From: CAYPEL01 sp964409635
GTDB taxonomy: Bacteria > Pseudomonadota > Gammaproteobacteria > DSM-19610
Assembly (NCBI GenBank): GCA_964409635.1
Contig: CAYPEL010000104.1
Coordinates: 1-10,040 of the forward strand
DNA length: 10,040 nucleotides
Direction of reading: 5' to 3'
Below, piece by piece: positions 1-6,948 of this stretch. The position numbers and the translations under genes were made by a program. The stretch's first letter is position 1. Each line of letters starts with the position of its first letter. The notes under the pieces were generated by a model, which saw only the letters and a list, made by a program, of their open reading frames with translations, was not told where the DNA came from and ran no database searches.

Positions 1-94
1 TCAACAGCGTTGCCTGATAATTTTTTGTCCGTCTGGTGATGCTGGGCGGGTTACAGATTTGTATTTTTATTAAAATGTGTTTGAGGAGAAAGAT

Positions 95-1090
95 ATGACA
101 ATTAAAGTCGGTATTAATGGCTTTGGCCGCATCGGCCGTATGGTATTCCGTGCCATTGCAAAAGATTTCAAGGATATCCAGGTAGTGGGTATTAATGATT
201 TGCTGGATAACGATTATCTGGCTTACATGCTCAAGTACGATTCGGTGCATGGTAATTTTGATGGCGATATTTCTGTTTCCGGCGATACCATGACCGTGAA
301 CGGTAACAAAATCCGCCTGACTGCCGAACGTGATCCTGCCGACTTGAAGTGGGGCGATGTAGGCGCAGATATCGTTATCGAGTGTACCGGTTTCTTCCTG
401 ACTGAAGAAAGCTGCCAGAAGCACATCGCTGCGGGTGCCAAGAAAGTTGTTCAGAGTGCGCCGTCTAAAGATGGTACGCCGATGTTTGTGTATGGGGTAA
501 ACCACGAAAGCTATACCGGTCAGGCTATTGTTTCAGCCGCTTCCTGTACCACCAACTGTCTGGCGCCGATTGCCAAGGTTGTGAATGATAACTGGGGTAT
601 CAAGCGTGGCCTGATGACCACCGTGCATGCGGCAACAGCGACTCAGAAAACGGTAGACGGTCCTTCCATGAAAGACTGGCGCGGTGGCCGCGGTATTCTG
701 GAAAACATTATTCCTTCATCCACCGGTGCAGCCAAGGCCGTGGGTGTGGTGTTGCCGGAATTGAATGGCAAGTTGACGGGAATGGCTTTCCGAATTCCTA
801 CCTCTGATGTTTCAGTCGTTGACCTGACGGTTGAGCTTGATAAAACAGCCAAGTACGAAGATATCTGTGCAGCGATTAAGAAGGCTTCAGAAGGTTCGAT
901 GAAAGGCACACTCGGCTATACTGACGAGAAAGTGGTTTCCACAGACTTCCGTGGTTGTAGCCAATCATCCATTTTTGACTCCGAAGCGGGCATTGCGCTG
1001 GATGGTACTTTTGTCAAACTGGTTTCCTGGTACGACAACGAGTACGGTTATACCTGCAATATGCTGCGCTTTGTTCAACATATCGCCTGA
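95..1090 (+). CDS. gap: Glyceraldehyde-3-phosphate dehydrogenase, type I
   Basis: Phosphorylating GAPDH, a cytoplasmic enzyme that reversibly converts glyceraldehyde 3-phosphate, NAD+ and phosphate to 1,3-bisphosphoglycerate. At 331 residues it has the family's usual length. The N-terminal Rossmann signature GINGFGRIGR is at residues 6-15, and Asp35 in the GIND stretch fits NAD preference. The active-site block SAASCTTNCLAP carries the catalytic Cys151, and TTVHAATATQ carries the general base His178. The C-terminal SWYDNEYGY block is also intact. The sequence resembles E. coli GapA closely. I chose the ATG at 95 because AGGAG (84-88) lies six bases before it; an in-frame GTG at 77 would add six residues that are encoded by the ribosome binding site itself. 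The gene is followed by an intrinsic terminator, so it may be transcribed separately from pgk. The family call is secure. Confidence 0.97.
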   Translation: MTIKVGINGFGRIGRMVFRAIAKDFKDIQVVGINDLLDNDYLAYMLKYDSVHGNFDGDISVSGDTMTVNGNKIRLTAERDPADLKWGDVGADIVIECTGFFLTEESCQKHIAAGAKKVVQSAPSKDGTPMFVYGVNHESYTGQAIVSAASCTTNCLAPIAKVVNDNWGIKRGLMTTVHAATATQKTVDGPSMKDWRGGRGILENIIPSSTGAAKAVGVVLPELNGKLTGMAFRIPTSDVSVVDLTVELDKTAKYEDICAAIKKASEGSMKGTLGYTDEKVVSTDFRGCSQSSIFDSEAGIALDGTFVKLVSWYDNEYGYTCNMLRFVQHIA

Positions 1091-1133
1091 TTAGCAGGCT
1101 GTTTGTTTATTCAGTAACAAAAGTATGACATTG

Positions 1134-1162
1134 CCAGCCCGGTATTCCGGGCTGGTATTTTT
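1134..1162 (+). terminator. Intrinsic terminator after gap
   Basis: A perfect 9-bp stem (CCAGCCCGG at 1134-1142 with CCGGGCTGG at 1147-1155) closes on a TATT loop and is followed by TA and five T residues. It starts about 44 bases after the gap stop codon and about 87 bases before pgk. It should end most gap transcripts or attenuate read-through into pgk, pyk and fba. No convincing promoter was seen between it and pgk. Confidence 0.88.
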
Positions 1163-1248
1163 GTCCGGGTGAGCGGGACAGTGTGATTTGTTAAGTCGTT
1201 AAAGATTTACCAAACCCTATTGGCTGTAAAATTTTCAGGAGTCGTCGT

Positions 1249-2427
1249 ATGTCCTTCATCAAGTTGACTGATCTCGATCTTGCCGGCAAACGCGTGTTGA
1301 TCCGCGCGGATCTGAATGTGCCCGTCAAAGATGGCAAAGTAACTTCCGATGCGCGTATTGCTGCCTCCATGCCAACGGTCGAACATTGCATGCAGGCCGG
1401 TGCGAAAGTAATGGTCATGTCGCACCGCGGCCGCCCGGAAGAAGGCGTGGCAGATGAAGCAAATTCTATGCAGCCTATTGCTGAAGATATGTCTGCCAAA
1501 CTCGGTACCCGCGTTACGCTGGTAAAAGATTACCTGGAAAATGCGCCTCATGTTGCCGATGGTGGCGTTGTGTTATTGGAGAATGTGCGCTTCAATAAGG
1601 GCGAGAAAAAAGACGACGCAGCGTTGGCCAAACAGTATGCCAGCTTGTGCGACATCTATGTAATGGATGCCTTTGGAACAGCACACCGCGCCCAGGCATC
1701 AACCCACGGCGCGGGTAAATATGCAGCCGTGGCCTGCGCCGGGCTGCTGTTATCCAGCGAACTGGATTCTTTGAATAAAGCACTGGCAGATCCGGCGCGC
1801 CCGATGGTGGCGATCGTCGGCGGTTCCAAAGTATCTACCAAGTTGACGGTGCTCGAAGCCTTATCTGAAAAAGTAGATCAACTGGTTGTGGGCGGTGGGA
1901 TTGCTAATACTTTCTTAAAAGCGACCGGGAAAAATGTTGGCAAATCATTGTGCGAAGATGATCTGGTCGATACAGCCAAAAAACTGATCGCTAAAATGGA
2001 TGCGCGTGGCGCCAGTATTCCAATCGCTGTTGATGTCGTTTGCGGCAAGAAATTTGATGAAAACGAACCCGCCGTTTTAAAAGATGCCGGTGATGTGACA
2101 GACGATGATATGATTTTTGATATTGGCCCCAAATCAGCGCAGGAATTGGCTGATATTATCAGTAAGGCGGGTACGATCGTTTGGAACGGCCCGGTGGGTG
2201 TATTCGAATTCGATCAGTTTGGCGCAGGCACCAAAACAGTTGCCATGGCCATTGCTAATTCGAATGGTTTTAGTCTTGCTGGCGGTGGTGACACCATTGC
2301 AGCGATTCAGAAGTATGATATTTATGACAAGATATCCTATATATCCACCGCGGGTGGTGCTTTCCTTGAATTTCTTGAAGGCAAGATACTGCCCGCCGTA
2401 GCCATGCTGGAGGAGCGGGCGAAATAG
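1249..2427 (+). CDS. pgk: Phosphoglycerate kinase
   Basis: Cytoplasmic kinase that transfers phosphate between 1,3-bisphosphoglycerate and ADP, giving 3-phosphoglycerate and ATP; it runs in reverse in gluconeogenesis and the Calvin cycle. The 392 residues match the bacterial family (E. coli about 387). Visible family blocks are RADLNVP (19-25), SHRGRP (58-63), the substrate-binding GTAHRAQAST region (143-152), GGSKVSTK (191-198), WNGPVGVFE (312-320) and the nucleotide-site GGGDT (345-349). The ATG at 1249 follows CAGGAG (1236-1241) at good spacing. The gene lies downstream of the gap terminator and only 10 bases before pyk, so pgk and pyk are very likely cotranscribed. All key motifs are present and the call is secure. 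Confidence 0.97.
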   Translation: MSFIKLTDLDLAGKRVLIRADLNVPVKDGKVTSDARIAASMPTVEHCMQAGAKVMVMSHRGRPEEGVADEANSMQPIAEDMSAKLGTRVTLVKDYLENAPHVADGGVVLLENVRFNKGEKKDDAALAKQYASLCDIYVMDAFGTAHRAQASTHGAGKYAAVACAGLLLSSELDSLNKALADPARPMVAIVGGSKVSTKLTVLEALSEKVDQLVVGGGIANTFLKATGKNVGKSLCEDDLVDTAKKLIAKMDARGASIPIAVDVVCGKKFDENEPAVLKDAGDVTDDDMIFDIGPKSAQELADIISKAGTIVWNGPVGVFEFDQFGAGTKTVAMAIANSNGFSLAGGGDTIAAIQKYDIYDKISYISTAGGAFLEFLEGKILPAVAMLEERAK

Positions 2428-2437
2428 GCCGGACATT

Positions 2438-3883
2438 ATGTTTCGCAGAACTAAAATAGTCGCAACGCTGGGGCCATCGACCGATGATCCCAAAATACTC
2501 GACGAAATGATCCAGGCTGGCGTGGATGTGGTGCGCGTCAATTTTTCTCACGGTAGCCACGAGGCTCATCTAAAACGTGCGACAGATGTCCGTAACAGGG
2601 CGCGTGCATCCGGCCGGCAAGTGGGTGTGCTGGCTGATTTACAAGGGCCGAAAATCCGCATCGAGCGCTTCAAGCAAGACAAGATACTGCTTGTCGAAGG
2701 TGAGCACTTTACCCTTGATGCGTCGCTGGATACCAATGAGGGTGATCAAAGTCAGGTCGGTATCACCTACAAAGACTTACCGTCTGACGTCAACCGGGGC
2801 GACACCCTGCTGCTCGACGATGGCGCTATTGTGCTGTGGATAGAGAAAGTCGACGGCGATAAAATCGAATGCCGCGTCAAGATTGGCGGCGCGCTTTCCA
2901 ATAATAAAGGCATCAACCGGTTGGGTGGGGGTCTTTCTGCCGGCGCACTGACTGACAAAGACCGTGCCGATATTATTTGTGCCGCGAAAATGGAAGCTGA
3001 TTACCTGGCCGTGTCATTTCCCCGCACTGCCGATGATGTTCATGAAGCGCGCAAACTCTTTATGGACGCCGGTGGCAAGGGCGGTATTGTTGCCAAGATA
3101 GAACGCGCCGAAGCGATGGATGCACTGGAAGCGATTATAGAGGCGGCAGATGTCGTTATGATTGCCCGCGGTGATCTCGGTGTTGAGATCGGCGATGCTG
3201 AACTGCCTGCTGTACAAAAACGAATTATCCAGATTGCCCGCAGTATGGATCGGGTCGTCATCACGGCGACCCAGATGATGCAGTCGATGATCGAAAGCCC
3301 GATCCCGACCCGAGCGGAAGTGTTTGATGTGGCCAATGCGGTGATCGACGGGACGGATGCGGTGATGCTGTCTGCGGAAACGGCGACCGGTAAACATGTC
3401 GCTAAAGTCATAGAGGCCATGGATCGTATCTGTCGTGGCGCGGAACGCCAACCGGTAAGCATGCGTTTTGACCGACGTGTCGGCGCGCAATTTAAACGCA
3501 TTGATGAGGCCATCGCCAAGGCGGCGATGTATACGGCAAATCACACCGGCGTCAAAGCGATTGCCGCCTTGACTGAATCCGGTGCTACACCTTTATGGAT
3601 GTCGCGGATTAGCTCCGGTATTCCGATCTATGCCTTGACGCGGCACGTTGCCACAAGAAGAAAAGTTACCTTATACCGAGGTGTCTACCCGGTTAGTTTT
3701 GACGTGATGACAACTGACCATCCGGAAATGAACCGGGAGGTAATCGACGAATTAGTACGGCGTGGTGCTGTGCGTGACGGTGACTTGGTTATTATCACCA
3801 AGGGTGATCTGCACGGTGTGCTGGGTGGCACAAACGCGATGAAAATGATCCGTGTCGGTGACGCTATTGAGAGTGTTGAATAA
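2438..3883 (+). CDS. pyk: Pyruvate kinase, PykA-like
   Basis: Catalyses phosphoenolpyruvate plus ADP to pyruvate plus ATP, the last and practically irreversible step of glycolysis; cytoplasmic, usually a tetramer. It has 481 residues, and its sequence follows E. coli PykA more than PykF, for example in the NNKGINRLGGGLSA stretch (155-168). The substrate-site RVNFSHG is at 33-39. The catalytic Lys220 and metal-binding Glu222 lie in IVAKIE, Asp246 in ARGDLGVEIG, and Thr278 in ITATQMM. The typical DGTDAVMLSAET block is at 304-315. The C-terminal allosteric domain is complete. The start at 2438 is preceded only by a weak GGA, while a better GGAGGAG sits inside the end of pgk (2409-2415). Translation may therefore depend on ribosomes finishing pgk. 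The PykA-like assignment within the family is my inference from remembered sequence. Confidence 0.96.
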   Translation: MFRRTKIVATLGPSTDDPKILDEMIQAGVDVVRVNFSHGSHEAHLKRATDVRNRARASGRQVGVLADLQGPKIRIERFKQDKILLVEGEHFTLDASLDTNEGDQSQVGITYKDLPSDVNRGDTLLLDDGAIVLWIEKVDGDKIECRVKIGGALSNNKGINRLGGGLSAGALTDKDRADIICAAKMEADYLAVSFPRTADDVHEARKLFMDAGGKGGIVAKIERAEAMDALEAIIEAADVVMIARGDLGVEIGDAELPAVQKRIIQIARSMDRVVITATQMMQSMIESPIPTRAEVFDVANAVIDGTDAVMLSAETATGKHVAKVIEAMDRICRGAERQPVSMRFDRRVGAQFKRIDEAIAKAAMYTANHTGVKAIAALTESGATPLWMSRISSGIPIYALTRHVATRRKVTLYRGVYPVSFDVMTTDHPEMNREVIDELVRRGAVRDGDLVIITKGDLHGVLGGTNAMKMIRVGDAIESVE

Positions 3884-4005
3884 GTGACCGTCACATCCAC
3901 ACATAATGTAATGGTGAGCATGACGCCAGAATCGTGCAAAATACGTATAAATTATCCAAACTTAACCTCAACACACTACACGAATGACATTCCAAGGAGA
4001 CCGTC
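3884..4005 (+). other. pyk-fba intergenic region, no clear promoter
   Basis: The 122-base gap begins with a small palindrome, GTGAC-C-GTCAC (3884-3894), directly after the pyk stop. It also contains a -10-like TATAAA (3946-3951) with no convincing -35 at 16-18 bases; the nearest candidate, ATGACG, is 20 bases away. A strong Shine-Dalgarno sequence precedes fba. No terminator hairpin with a T tract is visible, so read-through from pyk into fba is likely, with an extra promoter possible. Confidence 0.35.
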
Positions 4006-5070
4006 ATGGCTTTAATATCCTTGCGCCAACTACTTGATTACGCTGCAGAAAACAGCTTTGGTATGCCGGCTTTTAATGTAAATAACATGGAGCAGGTACA
4101 CGCCATCATGCAGGCTGCTGATGAAACTGACAGCCCGGTCATTATGCAGGGTTCGGCAGGCGCCCGTTCCTATGCGGGTGAACCCTTCCTGCGTCACCTG
4201 ATTTCAGCGGCGGCGGAAATGTACCCGCACATTCCTATCGTCATGCACCAGGATCATGGTTCTGAACCGGCTGTATGCTTACGTTCCATTCAGTCCGGCT
4301 TTTCATCTGTCATGATGGACGGTTCGCTGATGTCAGACATGAAGACACCGTCTACTTATGAATACAATGTTGATGTTTCCCGCCGGGTTGTTGAAATGGC
4401 GCACGCTGGCGGCGTATCTGTTGAAGGTGAACTGGGTTGCCTGGGTTCGCTCGAAACCGGTATGGCGGCAGAAGAAGATGGCTCAGGCGCTGAAGGTAAG
4501 TTGTCAATGGATCAGCTGCTCACCGATCCGGAAGAAGCTGCAAATTTTGTGAAAGATACCGGTGTTGATGCCCTGGCGATTGCCATTGGTACCAGCCACG
4601 GTGCCTACAAGTTCACCCGTCCACCAACGGGTGACATCCTGGCGATCAACCGTATTAAAGAGATTCACGCGCGTATCCCAAATACTCATCTGGTTATGCA
4701 CGGTTCTTCATCAGTGCCGCAAGATTGGTTGGAAATCATTAATACGCACGGTGGTGACATGGGTGAAACCTATGGTGTGCCGGTAAAAGAAATCCAGGAA
4801 GGTATCAAACACGGTGTTCGTAAAATCAACATTGATACTGATTTGCGCATGGCGAGTACCGGTGCAATCCGTAAACACCTGGAAGAAAACAAGAGCAATT
4901 TCGATCCGCGTAAATTCCTCAAAGCGGCAACAGCCGGTATGAAGGATATTTGTAAAGCACGTTACGAAGCATTTGGCTGCGCAGGTCATGCATCTAAAAT
5001 CAAACCATCCAGCCTTGAAGTCATGTTTGCACGTTATAGTTCTGGCGAACTGGATCCGCAAGTCAACTAA
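4006..5070 (+). CDS. fba: Class II fructose-bisphosphate aldolase, Calvin-cycle (CbbA/Fda) type
   Basis: Zinc-dependent aldolase that reversibly splits fructose 1,6-bisphosphate into dihydroxyacetone phosphate and glyceraldehyde 3-phosphate. The sequence shows the class II pattern: HQDHGSE (81-87) with catalytic Asp83 and zinc ligand His84, VEGELG with Glu140, and further zinc-ligand histidines His198 (GTSHGAYK) and His232 (VMHGSSSVP). The 354-residue length and the AGARSYAGEPFL block (51-62) fit the subtype found with CO2-fixation genes in autotrophs and as the ordinary aldolase in pseudomonads and relatives. The subtype alone does not prove carbon fixation; no RuBisCO or phosphoribulokinase is in view. 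A strong AAGGAGA (3994-4000) precedes the ATG by five bases. The gene lies 122 bases after pyk and ends in front of a bidirectional terminator. Confidence 0.95.
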   Translation: MALISLRQLLDYAAENSFGMPAFNVNNMEQVHAIMQAADETDSPVIMQGSAGARSYAGEPFLRHLISAAAEMYPHIPIVMHQDHGSEPAVCLRSIQSGFSSVMMDGSLMSDMKTPSTYEYNVDVSRRVVEMAHAGGVSVEGELGCLGSLETGMAAEEDGSGAEGKLSMDQLLTDPEEAANFVKDTGVDALAIAIGTSHGAYKFTRPPTGDILAINRIKEIHARIPNTHLVMHGSSSVPQDWLEIINTHGGDMGETYGVPVKEIQEGIKHGVRKINIDTDLRMASTGAIRKHLEENKSNFDPRKFLKAATAGMKDICKARYEAFGCAGHASKIKPSSLEVMFARYSSGELDPQVN

Positions 5071-5088
5071 ACTGACGGACTGGAAAAT

Positions 5089-5118
5089 AAAAAGGCGGCC
5101 CTAAGGCCGCCTTTTTTT
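5089..5118. terminator. Bidirectional intrinsic terminator between fba and kbp
   Basis: The stem GGCGGCC (5094-5100) pairs perfectly with GGCCGCC (5105-5111) around a CTAA loop. It is flanked by A residues on the left and seven T residues on the right, so the A-T pairs extend the helix. Read on + it ends the glycolytic block. Read on - it gives a GC hairpin followed by a T-rich TTTTTATTTT run, which would end the convergent kbp transcript, whose stop codon is at 5135. Confidence 0.92.
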
Positions 5119-5134
5119 CTGTCCAGGAAAAATT

Positions 5135-5572
5135 TTATCCTAAAGGGATGCGGATTTTCTGGCCGGGATAGATCAGGTCCGGATCTTGTATAACTTCCCG
5201 GTTAGCTTCAAATATTTTTGGGTAATCCATAGCATTGCCCAGATACTGCTTGGCAATTTTTGAAAGTGAGTCGCCTTTTTGAATAACATAATATTCGACT
5301 TTTTCTTCAGGCGGTGGCGGTGGTGCTGAAATATTATCTGCTGAAACATCCGTTACACCCTGGACATTACCGGCAATTAAAACAGTTTTCTCAACCGCTT
5401 CAGTGCTATCGGCTTCGCCGCTTAAATCAACTTTTCCGCTGTTAAATGCGACGCCAAGGTTACGCACGCCAGGATTGCTGCTTTCAATATGTGCTTTGAT
5501 TTTATCGGCTGGATCATCATCCTTGCCGAATAGTTTTTTACCGAAATCGACTGCAAAGTCAAACAAACCCAT
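5135..5572 (-). CDS. kbp: BON and LysM domain protein, potassium-binding Kbp (YgaU) family
   Basis: A 145-residue protein matching E. coli Kbp/YgaU (about 149) along its length, including the MGLF start and the IYPGQKIRIP end. E. coli Kbp is a cytoplasmic protein that binds potassium ions and changes shape on binding. No signal peptide is seen here, consistent with a cytoplasmic place. A BON-like domain covers about residues 20-80, a pentaproline linker lies at 84-88, and a LysM domain at about 92-145 begins EYYVIQKGDSLSKIA. The ribosome binding site is very strong: AAGGAGA lies seven bases before the ATG. The gene is the last of four on this strand, 92 bases beyond the NTF2-like gene, and ends at the shared bidirectional terminator. 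Family assignment is firm; potassium binding is inferred from the homologue. Confidence 0.93.
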   Translation of the reverse strand: MGLFDFAVDFGKKLFGKDDDPADKIKAHIESSNPGVRNLGVAFNSGKVDLSGEADSTEAVEKTVLIAGNVQGVTDVSADNISAPPPPPEEKVEYYVIQKGDSLSKIAKQYLGNAMDYPKIFEANREVIQDPDLIYPGQKIRIPLG

Positions 5573-5664
5573 TGTATATCTCCTTTGTATTTATGGTCAG
5601 TTCAGCCGCCAGCATATCACACTGCCGATGCAGTCCGTATACAGGTGAACAGAGTAAATTAACT

Positions 5665-6192
5665 TCACTCATCATTGAGGGCTTGTTTTTTTGAAAATAA
5701 TATCGGATCTGGTGTGGTGTCGCCGACAAGTTTGTGGCCTTCAATTGTGGTGATAACGGTGCGGCCATCTTCCAGCTCGTAGTGCGCGTATTCACGAACC
5801 TTACTCACTATTTTTTTATTAGCCACGAACATAACTTCGGTAATTGTCGAGTTTGAGTCGGCGCTCTGGCCATCTGCAGCGACGTGGATAACTGTGTCAG
5901 TACGTTCGTAACTGTAAGTTTTGGAGGATTTCCAGCCTATATCGATCATTGACAGGAACTTGTCTTTATCTACCCGGAAAGCTGAATCCCATTTTTCCAT
6001 AGGCAGTTCAATATATTTTGCAAAGCTATCGCCGAGGTACTTACTGATTCCGTTTACGTCACGCTTCTGGGATGCAATATCGGTTTTTTCGATGACGTGT
6101 TCAACATCTGCTTTAGTTATCTGGTCGGTGGCTGATACTGAAAATGTGCAAAGTGATAGCACAAGCGTCAAGGTGGGGTTAAACAGTTTCAT
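5665..6192 (-). CDS. Exported protein with a probable NTF2-like (SnoaL/DUF4440-type) fold
   Basis: The predicted product has 175 residues. The start at 6192 is chosen because AAGGAT lies about six bases upstream and the N-terminus then forms a signal peptide: Lys2, a hydrophobic stretch to about residue 18, and a cleavage site after SVSA (18-21). Upstream in-frame codons would bury that signal behind about 44 non-conserved-looking residues. The mature part begins with a helix of the type ADVEHVIEKTDIASQKRD, followed by a short YLGDSFAKYI segment and several alternating strands (VIHVAADG, STITEVMFV, REYAHYELEDGRTVITTIEGHKL). This is the layout of small NTF2-like proteins. The fold is inferred from pattern only; no catalytic residues can be named, and the location is presumably the periplasm. 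It lies upstream of kbp on the same strand, with 92 bases between them. Confidence 0.75.
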   Translation of the reverse strand: MKLFNPTLTLVLSLCTFSVSATDQITKADVEHVIEKTDIASQKRDVNGISKYLGDSFAKYIELPMEKWDSAFRVDKDKFLSMIDIGWKSSKTYSYERTDTVIHVAADGQSADSNSTITEVMFVANKKIVSKVREYAHYELEDGRTVITTIEGHKLVGDTTPDPILFSKKQALNDE

Positions 6193-6220
6193 GGATTGAT
6201 CCTTATTATTGTTTTTAATA

Positions 6221-6248
6221 ATTATGCACTGATTTTCTACATAACCAA
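6221..6248 (-). promoter_or_regulatory. Possible promoter for the NTF2-like exported gene
   Basis: Read on the - strand, TTGGTT (6248-6243) and CATAAT (6226-6221, five of six to the -10 consensus) are separated by 16 bases. The start of transcription would fall about 20-25 bases before the start codon at 6192, leaving the Shine-Dalgarno sequence intact. The -35 match is weak (three of six), so this is a candidate only. Confidence 0.3.
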
Positions 6249-6305
6249 TCCGCGTGTCCAGCGAGGTTCTAGACCTAGTACGTAAGTTATTGGAATTAAA
6301 GAGAG

Positions 6306-6325
6306 TGTGACAAGCAGATGTCACA
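6306..6325. repeat. Perfect inverted repeat, 7-bp arms, 6-bp spacer
   Basis: The arms are TGTGACA (6306-6312) and TGTCACA (6319-6325), with a six-base spacer. It lies 56 bases after the yajD stop and about 114 bases upstream of the NTF2-like start codon, both on the - strand. It could be an operator for a dimeric regulator or a weak terminator for yajD (a pyrimidine-rich stretch follows on the - strand). It carries TGTGA and TCACA half sites, but they are 10 bases apart instead of the six expected for CRP. Confidence 0.5.
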
Positions 6326-6380
6326 ATAGGGAGTACAAGCTTTGTGCGGCCGGGCAGAATTCAGCCGAAAATAACAGACT

Positions 6381-6761
6381 CTATTTCTTGTTTTTCAGGA
6401 GTGATTCAAGTGAGCCAAAAGGGTTATGTGTCGCGTGGGGTTCAGTTTTTTTGTCTGATGCCCCCAAAGTGTATTCACTATCAAGCAGACGGGAGTGTTC
6501 ATTGTCGTGGCAATACAGGCAGAGTAATTCCCAGTTGCTGCCATCTGCCGGATTGTTGTCATGGTTATGGTCGCGATGATGCACAGTAAGTTCGTGCAGG
6601 TTCGCACGGGTAAATTCCCGGGAACAGCGGCCACAGACCCAGGGATACATTTTTAAAGACTGCTCGCGGTAACCTAACTCACGTGCGTCACGATTACGGT
6701 GGGTTTCGGCAACAAGCTTATCAAGCTTGCTTGAATCAGAAGAAGTGTCTTTCATACTCAT
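6381..6761 (-). CDS. yajD: HNH nuclease family protein YajD
   Basis: A 126-residue protein that matches E. coli YajD through its core, with blocks such as YPWVCGRCSREF (39-50) and SNWELLCLYCHDNEH (75-89). Two CxxC pairs (Cys43/Cys46 and Cys81/Cys84) should bind a structural zinc. The HNH-type stretch LTVHHRDHNHDNN (58-70) supplies the histidines of the beta-beta-alpha metal site. YajD is annotated as a putative HNH nuclease; its biological role is not settled to my knowledge. The N-terminus is 10-20 residues longer than in E. coli and rich in Ser, Asp and Lys. The ATG at 6761 is preferred over the one at 6755 because GGAA lies six bases upstream of it. It stands alone between srkA and the NTF2-like gene, with gaps near 190 bases on both sides. 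Confidence 0.92.
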   Translation of the reverse strand: MSMKDTSSDSSKLDKLVAETHRNRDARELGYREQSLKMYPWVCGRCSREFTRANLHELTVHHRDHNHDNNPADGSNWELLCLYCHDNEHSRLLDSEYTLGASDKKTEPHATHNPFGSLESLLKNKK

Positions 6762-6820
6762 GAAGGATTCCAGTATTTTGGTAATGAGAAAGCTGTTTAC
6801 TTCCTGTAAGCATATACTTG

Positions 6821-6826
6821 ATTATA
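6821..6826 (-). promoter_or_regulatory. Perfect -10 hexamer upstream of yajD
   Basis: Read on the - strand this is TATAAT, about 60 bases before the yajD start codon, in a GGGG-TATAAT context. No good -35 is found at 16-18 bases, where the sequence is GC-rich. It is a plausible but incomplete promoter for yajD. Confidence 0.35.
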
Positions 6827-6856
6827 CCCCTTCTTACCAACCCCACCGGAACACCG

Positions 6857-6917
6857 CAGGAAAGGGTGGTGATCGCAATCTCACCCTGTCCTACAAAAGA
6901 TTTTTAGATCACTCCTG
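6857..6917. other. Region able to form two competing hairpins
   Basis: Fold 1 on the + strand pairs AGGA (6858-6861) with TCCT (6889-6892), AGGGTG (6863-6868) with CACCCT (6882-6887), and GAT (6871-6873) with ATC (6878-6880), closing on a CGCA loop. Fold 2 reuses CAGGA (6857-6861) and GTGATC (6869-6874) to pair with the contiguous GATCACTCCTG (6907-6917). The two folds exclude each other, and both also exist on the - strand, where the region is the leader of yajD and the trailer of srkA. No T tract immediately follows fold 1 on either strand, so neither is a standard terminator. No known riboswitch class was recognised. Confidence 0.4.
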
Positions 6918-6948
6918 AAGAAAAGGGGGAAACGACATGAAAATATTA

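Noticed and set aside
1..17. Possible last codons (N-S-V-A-stop at 15-17) of an upstream gene such as transketolase
   Set aside because: Too few bases to identify; the idea comes only from the known tkt-gap-pgk-pyk order in some gammaproteobacteria.
50..76. GTTACA and TAAAAT as a promoter for gap
   Set aside because: The spacing is 15 bases, the -35 is weak, and the transcript would begin inside the ribosome binding site at 84-88.
1206..1232. TTTACC and TAAAAT as a promoter for pgk
   Set aside because: Spacing is only 15 bases, and the start of transcription would fall on the pgk ribosome binding site.
5573..5590. Ribosome binding site of kbp nearly identical to the T7 gene 10 leader (AAGGAGATATAC), suggesting vector DNA
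   Set aside because: The surrounding sequence is continuous chromosomal context with no vector features; a strong Shine-Dalgarno sequence explains it.
6306..6325. CRP binding site
   Set aside because: TGTGA and TCACA are separated by 10 bases, not the six required by the CRP consensus.
6727..6918. A 63-residue + strand frame over the yajD upstream region
   Set aside because: No ribosome binding site, no recognisable domain, and overlap with the yajD 5' end and hairpin region.
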